Positions 12,201 through 22,317 of a DNA stretch of 64,000 bases are shown here, in pieces. The notes beneath the pieces were generated by a model. That model made no database searches, was not told the DNA's origin, and saw only the letters and a list, made by a program, of their open reading frames with translations. The DNA is from Rotaria sp. Silwood1 (Eukaryota > Rotifera > Eurotatoria > Philodinida > Philodinidae). Where the stretch lies: positions 1,335,661 to 1,399,660 of the forward strand of contig CAJNOP010000016.1 in assembly GCA_905250075.1 (NCBI GenBank). The letters run 5' to 3'. Position numbers and translations under genes: made by a program. The stretch's first letter is position 1; every line of letters begins with the position of its first letter.

Positions 12201-14057
12201 TGTAATCAGTAACAGCAATTACATAATGTTTCACATATTAATCTTGCAAAGATTGTGCTAACAGCTTTTTCAATATTACACAAAAGGCATCGTTGTTAGG
12301 AATAGTTATATATGTATGATACTAAAAAACATTGAAATTACACGGTACAAAAAGATCAAACAAATATATTTTGGATATAAAAAAAAAATGTGACCCAACT
12401 GATAGAAGAATATCTTGATATATTTTGTTCTAAGATGTTTTTTGACCTTCAAAAAACATTTATGGTCAAATTCTTTATATACATATTTCTCTTTCGAAAT
12501 ATAAAAATAATTCAAGCCTCTATAATATTATATTACCATGTTATGTCAAAAAACATAATCAATGGAGAACTTTTGTCTGACCTTTTCATTATCTATAGAA
12601 CAAGCTCATTTATTGTTTTTCATTTAAATTTAATTTGTTGTCTATTGGTTGAATTATTGAGATTACTCTAGCGAAACAAAATTATCCTTGAGCGATAGCA
12701 GATGCTGAAAAAACAGTATATTTACATTGCTCTGTGACGTCCCTTAACGGCAAATTTAGCGTGAAATACGAGCTGCTCTTTGGGGACTGGATGGAGAAAT
12801 ATGAATCGTAGTTAACGATAAAAAAAACAGATCGTTAATGATAGTTGTATTCTTTATTCGAAAAGAAATGTCAATCTTGATGCATATCGACAATTTATCG
12901 CTAAGAATATATCAAAATTTTATGCTTTCGAACTTTGGAAATTCTTTCATGAAAATACTTTTTTTTTAATAAAAAAATGATCTTTTCTGAGATTTTGCAA
13001 ATTTTCTTAAAAATTTTTTTTGATTTTGACATCGAAGAAAATTTTAATTTAAATGTGAGAGAATAATTTTCTTTCTTTTAAAAAAGAATGAATCAAGTGG
13101 TTTATTAAGTAGAATTCAATAAACTAGATTCTAATTGGCTTCATCTGAGTTCAAAGGTCAGCTTGCTGTGATATCAAAGTATGACATCATAGGAAAATGT
13201 CATCATTACTTTTATTCATTTATTATTCTATAACAATAAAAATTAATAGACATTCGCGTATTTGATTGAATTCTTACATATATCAATAAAAATTCAATCT
13301 TTCCTTAGGATATAAATGAATATATGTCTTACTTTATACTTGAACTAGATTGTGATTGTTGACAGTACCCAATAATAGTTTGTAATTTTTTACAATCAAC
13401 ATTATATTTATTTTTTTCTAATAGATTCTTTTTGTAAATATAAAAATGTTGACGTATATGTTTTATTGATTGTATATATGCATATAGACCAAATATATTA
13501 ATAGTAAAATGATAAAAAATTATTGAAAAAAATTCTGAACTTTTCCATTGAATTTGATTTGTTTGATGATTTAATAAAAGACTAATATGTAAAATTGAAA
13601 TACTTATTGAAATCAATACTGATTGAAGTAAAGTAAATGTTAATAAAGCATACATAGTTATAATAGAAATGGTTGCTAGTAATATATGAAATTGTTCTGT
13701 TTGATAAGATATTATTAATGGAATTGTTAAAAGAAAAATTATTAAAAATCGTGTTAAAATCCAAAGCTTTTTCCATCTTTTATGCAAACGTATAAGTAAT
13801 AATAAAATGAAAGTTAAAAAGATTAATAATAATAAACTTATTGTTCGAATATCAAATATTTGATTTGATAAGAATAAACGACAAAGAAAAAGAGTAAAAA
13901 GATAAATTAATGATAATAATGGAAGGAATATTTTTAAACATAATTTACTTAATTTATTTAAGAATTTTTTATAATAAAAATTCAAATCATCACAATCATT
14001 CATATGATGTAAATGAAAATTTTTTTTCCATAGATATTTCAAATGATTTGTTGTCAT
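3229..14057 (-). CDS. Membrane adenylyl-cyclase-like protein, probably catalytically inactive
   Basis: Six exons on the minus strand: 14057-13333, 9362-8241, 6870-5883, 5548-5122, 4448-3884 and 3823-3229. All phases join without a stop to give 1473 codons; introns are about 3970, 1370, 334, 673 and 60 nt. Residues 1-241 carry about six TM helices. Residues 247-405 resemble a class III cyclase C1a domain (for example WLREECLINNHIYVSSKIYNI). More TM segments follow at about 495-690. A linker resembling the cyclase region before C2 (EKIDFVWFK...RQRNQF...LLPLRVINYYL) precedes a C2-like domain at about 767-936, with IDIWSEHIS and YFLLGR. The last ~530 residues are Asn/Ser/Thr/Gln-rich. True cyclases make cAMP with two Asp in C1 and Asn/Arg in C2. 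Here the first C1 Asp aligns with Ser, and the C2 Asn and Arg align with Ser and Leu. I infer a pseudoenzyme. The C1 half also lacks most of the usual helical linker after TM6. The ATG lies 1 nt after an acceptor-like TTTTAG. Closest subtype is not assigned. Confidence 0.8.
3824..3883 (-). other. 60-nt intron that explains an apparent in-frame stop
   Basis: Reading straight through exons 5 and 6 of the cyclase-like gene meets one TAA, with the same frame open on both sides. The segment begins GTAATT, ends TTTTTTAATAG and is exactly 60 nt, so removing it keeps frame and deletes the stop. A 60-nt intron also occurs in the NUDT21 gene of this window, so splicing is a better explanation than a nonsense mutation. 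Confidence 0.75.
7650..8060 (+). repeat. Dispersed repeat family A, copy 1 (cyclase-like gene, intron 2)
   Basis: This segment shares an ordered series of motifs with copies 2-4: a GTTGATATATGAT-like start, then CATTATAATATATGAACTAT, a TTGGATGATxAAG block, a GTAATTAGTAACA block and a TTTCACATTTT..TTGT end. It lies antisense to the host gene. No terminal inverted repeats or coding capacity were found, so the class is unknown. Confidence 0.65.
10245..10925 (+). repeat. Dispersed repeat family B, copy 1 (cyclase-like gene, intron 1)
   Basis: About 680 bp that align in the same order with 19040-19745. Shared blocks include TTTGTTTCA.CATCATCTAGAG, GTACYGTTTCGAATTG, GAAAAATCTAGGCATA, GAAAAGTTTATTATC and a CACTAACGAAT end. 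Divergence and small indels are spread throughout, so both copies are old. Weak similarity may reach left to about 10040. Two short open frames inside (10060-10257 and 10429-10698) are not shared as open frames and are not called genes. Confidence 0.7.
11938..12055. repeat. Short GTGAAGT tandem repeat with inverted copies
   Basis: Five or so imperfect 10-11-nt units (GTGAAGTGCAG, GTGAAGTACAA and similar) run from about 11953 to 12005. They are followed by the complementary pattern (CATACTTCACT, GCTTCACTTATGCTTCA), so the block can fold on itself. A related CTTCACTGCACTTCA motif occurs at about 59118-59150. Confidence 0.5.
12070..12275 (+). repeat. Dispersed repeat family A, copy 2 (cyclase-like gene, intron 1)
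   Basis: Shares CGTTATAATATATGAACTAT, GTAATCAGTAACAGCAA and GATTGTGCTAACAGCTTTTT with the other copies, in the same order and on the same strand. The left part present in copies 1 and 4 is replaced here by the GTGAAGT tandem block. Confidence 0.65.
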
Positions 14058-16295
14058 TCTAAAAGCAATTAAACAATTAATTCATATGATAATTATGTTA
14101 CTTTTTCATAGTCAAAGATATGTAACTTCAAATAAGATAGTAGTCTAATGAATTTATCTTTCGAAGATAACAACAACTTGAAGCATTTGTTTCGCAATCA
14201 TGAGAATTTAACTTTACTCATTAAGAGATAATTGCAAAATAACAGATCTTTAAAAGTAATTTCTTCCTTGTTCAAGTAACATACGTACGTTGTTGTATTT
14301 TCAGTTGAATGAATTATTGTTTCTGTCCTGTCTATCTCAATGTGTATTAATGATGAATTGTATATATAATATGATGTATGTTCGATCATAGACGAAGTGG
14401 AAGAATTCTTTTTCCTCCTCTTCTTCTTCTTCTCATTACTGTACTGCTGGTGCAACATGCTTTTTCCTTTCCCTTACTTCGCACCTACCCTTTTATAGGC
14501 GTTTCTATCGATCATTGCACTACTGCTGTTGCTGCTGACCTCTGGTCAAAAGAATTATAAGCTCACTTACTTACTTTTTTACTTTATGATTGCATATATT
14601 GAATACGAAGAATGAAAGAAAAAAAAATGAAGGCGATAGAAAAGAAAATGACGACGAAAAAAGAAATCTTGTCCAGCACCGATGACAAGTGTGATGCAAT
14701 AAGATACGAAAAGAAAACGGAGAACTTGAGCATTTTGTGTACATACATACTGAAAGTGCTACAAATAAACACTTTCTTTGCATTAGATATAAAGGCAAAT
14801 AAGTCGACTATGTGTGAACATAGATGTTTAATTTTTTTGCTTCTCTACTGTTGAACATTGAAAAAGAAAAGCACAAAGAATCCGAATATGAACAATATAT
14901 AAATGGAAGTTTGCCTGCTCTTCTGTCTACTCATAAATATATGTTTATACTTAATCATAAAAGAAGACATTAATATGCAAAAAATTTCTAAAAAAGACTT
15001 ACAAAGTGTCATACCATCATTTTATATACATTAATTTAGTCAACATTATCCAAGGTTATTACCTCTTGAAATCTTGGAAGACGTGCAAATGCTTTTAGTC
15101 TACTAATTTTGATTAACTAATGTTAGATAATGTCTCTTGTAGCTTATATGATGATGCAATAATGAAGAATAAAAAAGATCACGACATAGAAAGAAAACAG
15201 AGACTCGACACATTATATGTTTACAGATGTATTGAATATTTCAAACATTGAGAATAGATCAGACGACCATTCATTGTCCTTCATTATATACAAAGGCTAT
15301 AATGGTCACAGTATAAACACGTTCTTATACTATAGTCTGTCTTATTCCTATGAGATTACATTAGTAGTGTACGAATAAATGACCTTTTCAAAGTGTTTTT
15401 ATGAATAGATATGTTTGTTTATATATAAATATATATACATATATATCTATCTTTTTTTTCTCTTGATCCGATAGTCATGTCATTACAAGGTCTATTATTC
15501 TATTTGAATAAGTTTCATTATTAAATCAATACTCTAATGTTCTTTTCTTTTCGAATACTAACTAGAAACAAGGAAAGTTTACACTTTTTGTTGCATCAAA
15601 GATTAAGACATCTCAATATGTGTAATATCAATTAATAAGTGTATGCCTTTTTCTCATTTACCATGTTACACACGCCAAAGAACAATCTATATAAATGCTC
15701 TGTACATAACATAAAAAAAAGAAGGAATGACAAACAGATCTGATAGTTCATTATAGATTTTTTATCGGAAGAATAAAGTGCTTCCAGTCGTCATATTGTA
15801 CATGTGCAATTTCCTCTGATAAGAGAGACACTCTAAATCCCAGTGATTGTGCGTGCTTCTTTTCCTCGCCAATATGGTGCAATTGAAAAAAAAACTAAAC
15901 CTGTTTTATATATAGACTGAACATTTCCTTTACTCTAATTGCATACGGCATTATATAATCACACGTCATCAATAACAACGATTGACTAATAATAATCTAA
16001 TAGTACAAATAATATGTTATACCCGAAGGGAAAATTTTCTTTTTTGTGCATCATCATATTTTATTCTGCTTGATGTTTTTGTATTATAAAGCAAATAATA
16101 ATTCGATTTTATATTGAACTATTGAGTACTTGATTACATTTGAATAGACACATTACTTTCTTTCACCTGGTTACCAATGAAACTTAATGTGTAATCATTA
16201 TTCTTGTTACGTATTTACATTTTATAACGACAGTAGTTGTTCGATTGCATGCTGTTTGAGACAGAGTATTATTAATTCACTTGTTTAATTTTTCA
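14058..16295. other. Divergent intergenic region between the cyclase-like and CUB/LDLa genes
   Basis: The two flanking genes point away from each other, so both promoters should lie here. A CTT-repeat-rich stretch at 14400-14432 is part of a 60-codon frame that begins with a signal-peptide-like sequence (14378-14560, +). Otherwise I see AT microsatellite (15420-15450) and no recognisable exon. Other open frames at 14198-14458 and 14571-14854 are low-complexity. Confidence 0.4.
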
Positions 16296-16324
16296 TATAA
16301 ATGACAGCTCGACAGTTGGTCAGT
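16296..16324 (+). promoter_or_regulatory. TATA box plus TCAGT initiator for the CUB/LDLa gene
   Basis: TATAAAT at 16296-16302 is followed by TCAGT at 16320-16324. The A of the initiator lies 26 nt after the first T of the TATA box, the normal geometry for metazoan core promoters. The same pair with the same 26-nt spacing precedes the next gene. The first ATG after it that opens a signal-peptide-like frame is at 16371. Confidence 0.5.
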
Positions 16325-16370
16325 AATTCTATAACATATATGCAAATGAAAACAATAGCATGAACTTGAA

Positions 16371-19300
16371 ATGATCGCCATTGGGGGTCATTTTTTTTTT
16401 CTTCTTCTGTTCTCTCTTGCTTTATTGCCATTGCTTGTTTGAATACAATGGTCAACAAAAAAATCGGTCAACTTGCATAGTGTTAATGATAATCATGTGG
16501 TCAGATTTCTATCTATTATTTATAATATATTTGAATTTTAATTATGTAAATACAAATAAAGATGAATTTCATTGTAAGACAATAAATAAGATTCGTTTAT
16601 TTAGTTTCAATAATTTGATCTAAATTTTAGTTTATATGGATAATCAAACATTATGTAATCAAGACATAATCTATTTGAAAAATATTCATATAGGAAGAAT
16701 TTATTCACATATTGATTACCATGTAAATAAATATCTAAAACTGCTTTTTTTTTTTACTCAAAATTCAAACTTTTTATATTTTTTTGTTTTATAGAATAAA
16801 TACTTTTATTTTCCAGATAATCATTGTACAATAACAATACAAACTAAAAAAAGAATATGGATGTCTGTAGAATATTTTCAATCGAATTCTAGTTCATCAT
16901 TTCCCAGATGTATTGATGGTAAATATGCTGGAAATGATGATCGATTACAAATTATTGATGTAAATATTACAATTTATAATTTATTTTTCACAGTTGACAT
17001 GCGAATGTTGTTGAGTTTGGAATGCATGAATCAATTAAAAAAGTCTCTTACAAAAGATGGTGTTCAAATGATAAATTGCTTTTGAGTCAGAACTATGTGC
17101 ATCATGTATGTCCTAATGAGCTATGAAATACTCTGAAAAAATATCTTGCTATTAACGTATATTGCATTTTTTTGGTATTTTTTTTTAACACAGCGGTGTG
17201 ATCCCTCACAGACACAGCAGAAAAACTAAGTTTCACATTTCGACTTGAAATTTTACATAGAGACAGACATTAAAGTGAAAGCTTGAGGTATTCAGATTGT
17301 TGCCATTCTGAAATAGGAACATCGGAATCTACCTGTGTATATGAGCGATATCATACTTAGAACCGGACCAGTCGTTTTTTTCTTGATTTTTTTTAGAACA
17401 CTAAAGCTTGACTATTTTGTTCGTTGTCAACGGTTTCCAGGATTTTCATCAGCAAAAGATATGAGTATGGAAGTTTTCAACTGACAAATTTCTAGTTACC
17501 AACAAAATTCCAGTTTTAATTATTGAATTCACACGTTTTTATCGTAGGATGACGATCTTGAATCATACTGAATGAATTTATGATGATCACGAAAAATTAG
17601 CCAATGATGAGAAGTGTTGGAGTCTCGAGTTCACTCGTGTCAGCTATTAGCACCATGCAACGTGTGAAAATATTTAATTATTAATAAACTTTTAAATAGG
17701 AAGTCTAATATAAAAAACGCACTATTTTTCAATCGACAATAGTATTCTTTGATAAATTGAGATACCATTCAGCTGTGTGAAATAATTATTTCAAAAATAA
17801 ATTTATTGAAAAAAGTCAGCCGAAGCATAGTACAGATGTTGTTCAATATTAGTTGCTGTGAGTTACTAGATGAAACGTGACAGATTAAAATACGAGTTGT
17901 TACCATTAGAAACTTTCAGATTTATGTGAGTTTTACATTGTATATGTTCCTAAAACTGAAGTAATAGACTGTTTGATGAAAGAGAAAAATAAAAAAAATT
18001 AAACTTTTTCTTTACTGATAACAAACGATACTTGTAGTGTATCTATTTCAATTTTTCTGACTGCTCTATTTCATTTTCTGTTAAATTGCAATTGAGATCG
18101 AGTGATTTCTTTTTTTCGGAGACATTTTAGATTTCTATTACATCTATTCTCTTTAGTTTAAGTCGATTTTAGTCTCTTTTTAATTTGGTATGGTTCACCA
18201 TCTGTTTCGTTTCGGTAACATGAATGCTGTTCTATTCACAGATGCTTCCCAATGGCACTCAACAGAACTCTTATTGATTAAAGGAACAATACATAAATAG
18301 GTACGGGTGTATATATGAGTATAGAGAAGACCTACAGCCAGACCGACACTCTTTTTATGCTTCTAATTGTTCATACTATGATGAACAATCAGAGAGACTG
18401 ATAATAAGTTTCAAATTGATTCACTCAATTTCGCATCATTTTTGAATCTTATATTAATTTATAGTTATTTTAGATGCTTCTTAGCTTATAATAACCTATA
18501 CCTCTTCAAAACATATTATGAACTGTTTAATGCAGCAGATATCGTTGTGGTAGAGCTGTCTAAGAAATAAGTGTCGCGGCAGCAACTGTTGTAGGAATAT
18601 CGATCGGAGGAATCTGTATCATGAAATCTTCGTTTTCATTTTTATAATTTTAATATGAACAGCAAAACCAACGGAAATAGAAAGTAAATTGACGTGTTAT
18701 CAAAACATTCGATCAAAAATTTACCGAAAACTATTGTGTGTCAGATAGCATCGATTTTACTATTAAAACAACAAAATTAACTTCCTATTTGATTAGTATT
18801 TACAATCATGCATTTTGCTCTAAGGTCATAACTATAACACACATGTAGTGCAACACATGCTTCTTGGTGTGAATAATGAGTTTAAGAAAAATTATTTTAT
18901 CAAAAAATCTCACCAATTATTCAATGTTCTTCATATCTCAGAAAATGAAAGAGATTTTGTAGAAATATATGAATGAGCCATTTTAGACAAAATGGAGCAT
19001 ATCCACCAATTCATTTCACTTTGATTTGTTTTCAAAGATTGTTTTTCTGAATAAGTTCTTTTGGCACAGAGATGTTTAAAAATATTAGCTCTTTCAGCGT
19101 GACCATTATTAAGGAAGTAATTAGCAAATATCTGAAAACCTCAGGATAGGCTCTACTGCACGTACTGCATCTATATGATGAAGTTTTCAGCGAGATTAGA
19201 CTTCGAAAAACTTTTCCTTAGAATCGGATTTATCTAGAGATCCTAGTAAGCCCTGCAATAAAAACTTTTGTTTCATCATCATCTAGAGCTGATAAAGAAA

Positions 19301-20500
19301 GATATGTACCGTTTCGAATTGGTTTTGAACTTTTTATTCAATTATGACGGCATTGTTTTGTATTCCACCATGTCACTCACGAAAAGTAAATTGGATTTCG
19401 AAAAATCTAGGCATAATCAGAAAAATTTAAGATAAAGATTTTTTAGCCTCATAAATTTTCTACAGAATGTACTATTTGGTTTTCAAAAATAGTGTCTTTA
19501 TTGCTTTTTTGTTTCAAGCTAGAATTCATCAAATGAAAATCAATGTTATTTTGTGTGTCACGTCGCTAATGCTACCTTTCCACTGATAATTTCTTTTAGC
19601 AAAGATCTTTAGCGCTGATTTTCTCAGTATATCTATAGTAACTAAACATATATATATATAACATATAAAACTGAACTGTAGAAAAGTTTATTATCTCGAG
19701 GTAAATGTGTTTTAATTATGCAAAGTCACATCACTAACGAATGATTTTACACATATATACAATTGAACAAAATAAAAATAGTTAAATTTTTATTGTTTAC
19801 GTGGAGGATAACAATTTAAACACATCTCTATTATAAAGTAAACATTAAACCACAATTAAAGCATCGTAATAAAGAACAAGTTTTGTTGTTTTTTATTGAT
19901 TCTTAATATCGTTTATTACAGAATTTTAAAACACTATTCCAATCTCAACTTCTTTTACTGTAAAATTGTTTTTTTTTAAATATAATAGGGTTATAAAAAT
20001 GGTTCAATTCTACGTATTATCTGTGGTAAAGATACTGATAAATATTTTGATCATACACCATTAATTCTGAAAAGTTCAATTTTTACAATTGATTGGCAAA
20101 CAAAAAGTCAATCATTTGGTTTTGAATTAAAATTTGTTTTATATGATTTAGCTGTTGATGGTCAATGTTTGAATTCCAATCAATTTCAATGTAAAAACAA
20201 ACGATGTATTGATAAATCATTAATATGTTATGATGAAGATTATTGTGGAGATAAGAGTCATGAAAATAGTTTAGAAAAAAATACTCACTGTAGAATGCGT
20301 ATGTACTAAAAATAAATGCAGTTTTTTTTTCTTTATTAATTTATTTCTTTTCAGAAATTGCTAAACAAAATTCAATTCATTCACATTTTGTATTTATATT
20401 TGTTATTTTTTGTTGTTGCTTATTTGTATGTATTTTAATATGTGTTTTGAAAATTTGTCGAAAACAAAGTAAAAATAAAGAATGTGTTGGTGGATTGTAA
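16371..20500 (+). CDS. CUB + LDL-receptor class A single-pass membrane protein
   Basis: Well-supported exons are 16631-16722, 16795-16959, 19989-20298 and 20355-20500 (TAA), joined in frame. They encode a CUB domain (LCNQDIIY, YSHIDY, DNHCTITI, RIICG) split by a 3-kb intron. An LDLa module follows with its six Cys and acidic end (FQCKNKRCIDKSLICYDEDY, then CGDKS). The last exon encodes a TM helix rich in Phe, Ile and Cys and a short basic tail (KICRKQSKNK). CUB and LDLa modules bind extracellular proteins or ligands; partner unknown. The first exon is unresolved. An ATG at 16371 begins MIAIGGHFFFLLLFSLALLP, a plausible signal peptide, but I could not find a donor that meets exon 16631 in the required phase. 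The 10-T run there may hide a length error, or a small exon may be missing. The large intron holds repeat B copy 2. Confidence 0.7.
17095..17285 (+). repeat. Dispersed repeat family C, copy 1
   Basis: About 190 bp in the large intron of the CUB/LDLa gene align with 23508-23710. Shared blocks are ATCATGTA..CYTAATGAGYTAT, ATATTGCATTTTT, AACACA..GT.GTGATC and AGAAAAACT followed by a TTTC.ATTTCGA block. The copies are diverged and no termini were defined. Confidence 0.45.
19040..19745 (+). repeat. Dispersed repeat family B, copy 2 (CUB/LDLa gene intron)
   Basis: Partner of 10245-10925, in the same orientation. Matching blocks run from TTCTGAATAA.TTCTTTT at the left to TCACATCACTAACGAATGA at the right. 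Weak similarity may extend left to about 18795 (ATTTACAATCATG). Confidence 0.7.
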
Positions 20501-20593
20501 TTTCCTTGACATGCAAGCTTTTTCAATGTTTTCTTTTTCGTGTGATTTTATTAATCTAATTCAAATCGGATGTTTGCAACAAAGAATTTTTAG

Positions 20594-20622
20594 TATAAAA
20601 AAGCTCAACAAACACATTCAGT
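20594..20622 (+). promoter_or_regulatory. TATA box plus TCAGT initiator for the secreted peptide gene
   Basis: TATAAAA at 20594-20600 and TCAGT at 20618-20622 give a predicted start at A20620, 26 nt after the first T of the TATA box and 39 nt upstream of the ATG at 20659. It lies only 94 nt after the stop of the preceding gene, so the peptide gene appears to have its own promoter rather than sharing a transcript. Confidence 0.6.
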
Positions 20623-20658
20623 AGTCAGAGAACGCCTAATCCGTAAAAAGTAAAAACG

Positions 20659-20999
20659 ATGCTTTGTCTTCAATTTTTCTGTATTCAAGTAAGTTTAATA
20701 CAATACAATTCAAAAAAAAAATTTATTGTCTTTTGTATTAGTTTTTACTTATAATATTTTCAAATCGAGCACTAACACAACCATTTCAAGTGATTGATAA
20801 TAATAATAATAATCAAAATTCTATTCCTTTATGTGGTTGTTTTTATGGTAAAGCACAAATTGAACAAGTTGCATTTGACAAAGATAATAATGATCAGATT
20901 GAAAGTATTGGAGAAAATTTTCTTAAATTAACAAAAAGACGTCCACAACCAAAAGCTAATCTTGCTGGATTATGGGGCGTACCAACAAAGTTTGCTTGA
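20659..20999 (+). CDS. Small secreted protein, candidate peptide-hormone precursor
   Basis: Two exons, 20659-20688 and 20742-20999 (TGA), joined in phase 0 across a 53-nt intron (GTAAGT...TTAG). The product is 95 residues. It begins with a signal peptide (hydrophobic MLCLQFFCIQFLLIIF, probable cleavage near residues 20-23). A run of Asn follows, then PLCGCFYGKAQ (CGC at 41-43), an acidic middle, a tribasic KRR at 75-77, and an 18-residue C-terminal peptide starting PQPKANLAGLWG and ending TKFA. Signal peptide, acidic spacer and a basic convertase-like site before a short C-terminal peptide are the layout of neuropeptide precursors. There is no C-terminal Gly for amidation. I recognise no family. 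Strong TATA/initiator upstream and AATAAA at 21060 support a real, possibly highly expressed, gene. An alternative is a small secreted structural or defence protein. Confidence 0.65.
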
Positions 21000-21059
21000 A
21001 AGAAATTTCAATATTTTCTTTTGTATCATTTTAATGTAAAGAAAATTTCATTTTCTTTA

Positions 21060-21065
21060 AATAAA
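21060..21065 (+). terminator. Poly(A) signal of the secreted peptide gene
   Basis: AATAAA lies 61 nt after the TGA stop at 20997-20999, giving a transcript of only about 430 nt after splicing. Confidence 0.55.
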
Positions 21066-21696
21066 ACTTATTAATATCAAAGATTACTTCAAAGAAAAAA
21101 AAACAAAGAATAAATTCAAATTTTCTTATCAATAATATGATATGATGAGATTATCATTTATTTCAAAAATATTCTTTAGGACACATATTCATCAATTGTG
21201 AAGAAAATAATATAAATTCAGTAGTTACAAAAATTATTCGAGAAAGTTTCTCTTATATCTCGAAAAGAATTGAACTATTTACGTCAAATACAGGATTTTA
21301 TAGACAACTAAACATTCAATTTTTCATTATCTCGAATGTGCAAATATAATTGTGTTCAGACGAGAGAAAACAATTCGCTAATAAAGAGACTTCTTCGAAT
21401 TTCATACGATCCTTTAAGCAATTTTACGACAGTACTTGAAGTAGACGTTTTCTCACTATTTGTCATGAAAAATTCAATTTTCAACTATCTGTTGTATGCT
21501 AGCATCGAAAGATTTATACATAACTACGAAACATCTTTTTCTGTGAAGAATTGTTTGCTTTGTTGATTTTGTCTAATCTGAACAAATCATAGGCGCATAT
21601 TTTAGGTAGTAAAAAAATGTAAGTTTGTTTTTCTAGAGACTACATATTGAAGAACCTTTTAATGATTTTTATTTTTCTATGCTCATAGTGTATATA

Positions 21697-22317
21697 CAGA
21701 GTGTCTGAAGAATCACCTACCAAAAACAAAGTTCTATCTTTCAACCACATATTTGCCAAATGAGCTAGTTTTGTTTTCTGTTAATAAAGGAGAGCTTTAA
21801 GTTTTGTTTTTCATAAGAAAAAACTTTAATAAGGTCGCGTAGGACCATAATTATTTATTTAAAAACGAAAAAGTCGACTATAAGTTTTTTGATGATTTTT
21901 TTTGGCTTATGATAAGAAAGTCTATTCTTACAAGCCTACATCTATTCCACTCTTAGTTTATTTTTGATAGTTGAGTTTTCACTTAGCTTATCTAGTTTCT
22001 GTGACACTTCGCAGGTTCTTTCAAACGGTTTTGTATAGAAAATTATTCAGGTAGACAGGCGACTACAATTTGCTCTTGATAATTTGTACAAAAAATTTCT
22101 ATTTCAATCAACAAATGGCAGAGTTAGAGTCAAAGCCTTAGAAAATATCGAGTTGCTCCAGAATTTCACTAGATGTCAAGCATTAATAAGCTGCTGATTT
22201 ATGAATAAAAACTTGGTACTTTTTTCCATAATCAGGAAAAAAGTTCGTTCATTTGATCAACATGTGGTGAAAATCTACAATGTCTTGTTTTTGGTAGATG
22301 ACTTTCCGAACATCCTG
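21697..22317. mobile_element. Mariner-like MITE with TA target site
   Basis: The left end reads TA then CAGAGTGTCTGAAGAATCA. The right end, reversed, reads TA then CAGGATGTTCGGAAAGTCA, and both continue into CYACCAAAAACAA-like sequence, so the inverted termini are about 30 bp. TA at 21695-21696 and 22318-22319 is the mariner target site. The 621-bp interior has no transposase frame, so it would be non-autonomous. Confidence 0.6.

Noticed and set aside
14198..14458. Upstream coding exon of the cyclase-like gene
   Set aside because: Its donor (A|GTAAAG) would join to the AATGAC exon as AAA TGA, a stop; the ATG at 14057 is used instead.
16381..16623. 80-codon frame as the first exon of the CUB/LDLa gene
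   Set aside because: It begins with TTG, has an in-frame stop just upstream and no ATG, and its Cys pattern fits no domain; the ATG at 16371 in another frame is more signal-peptide-like.
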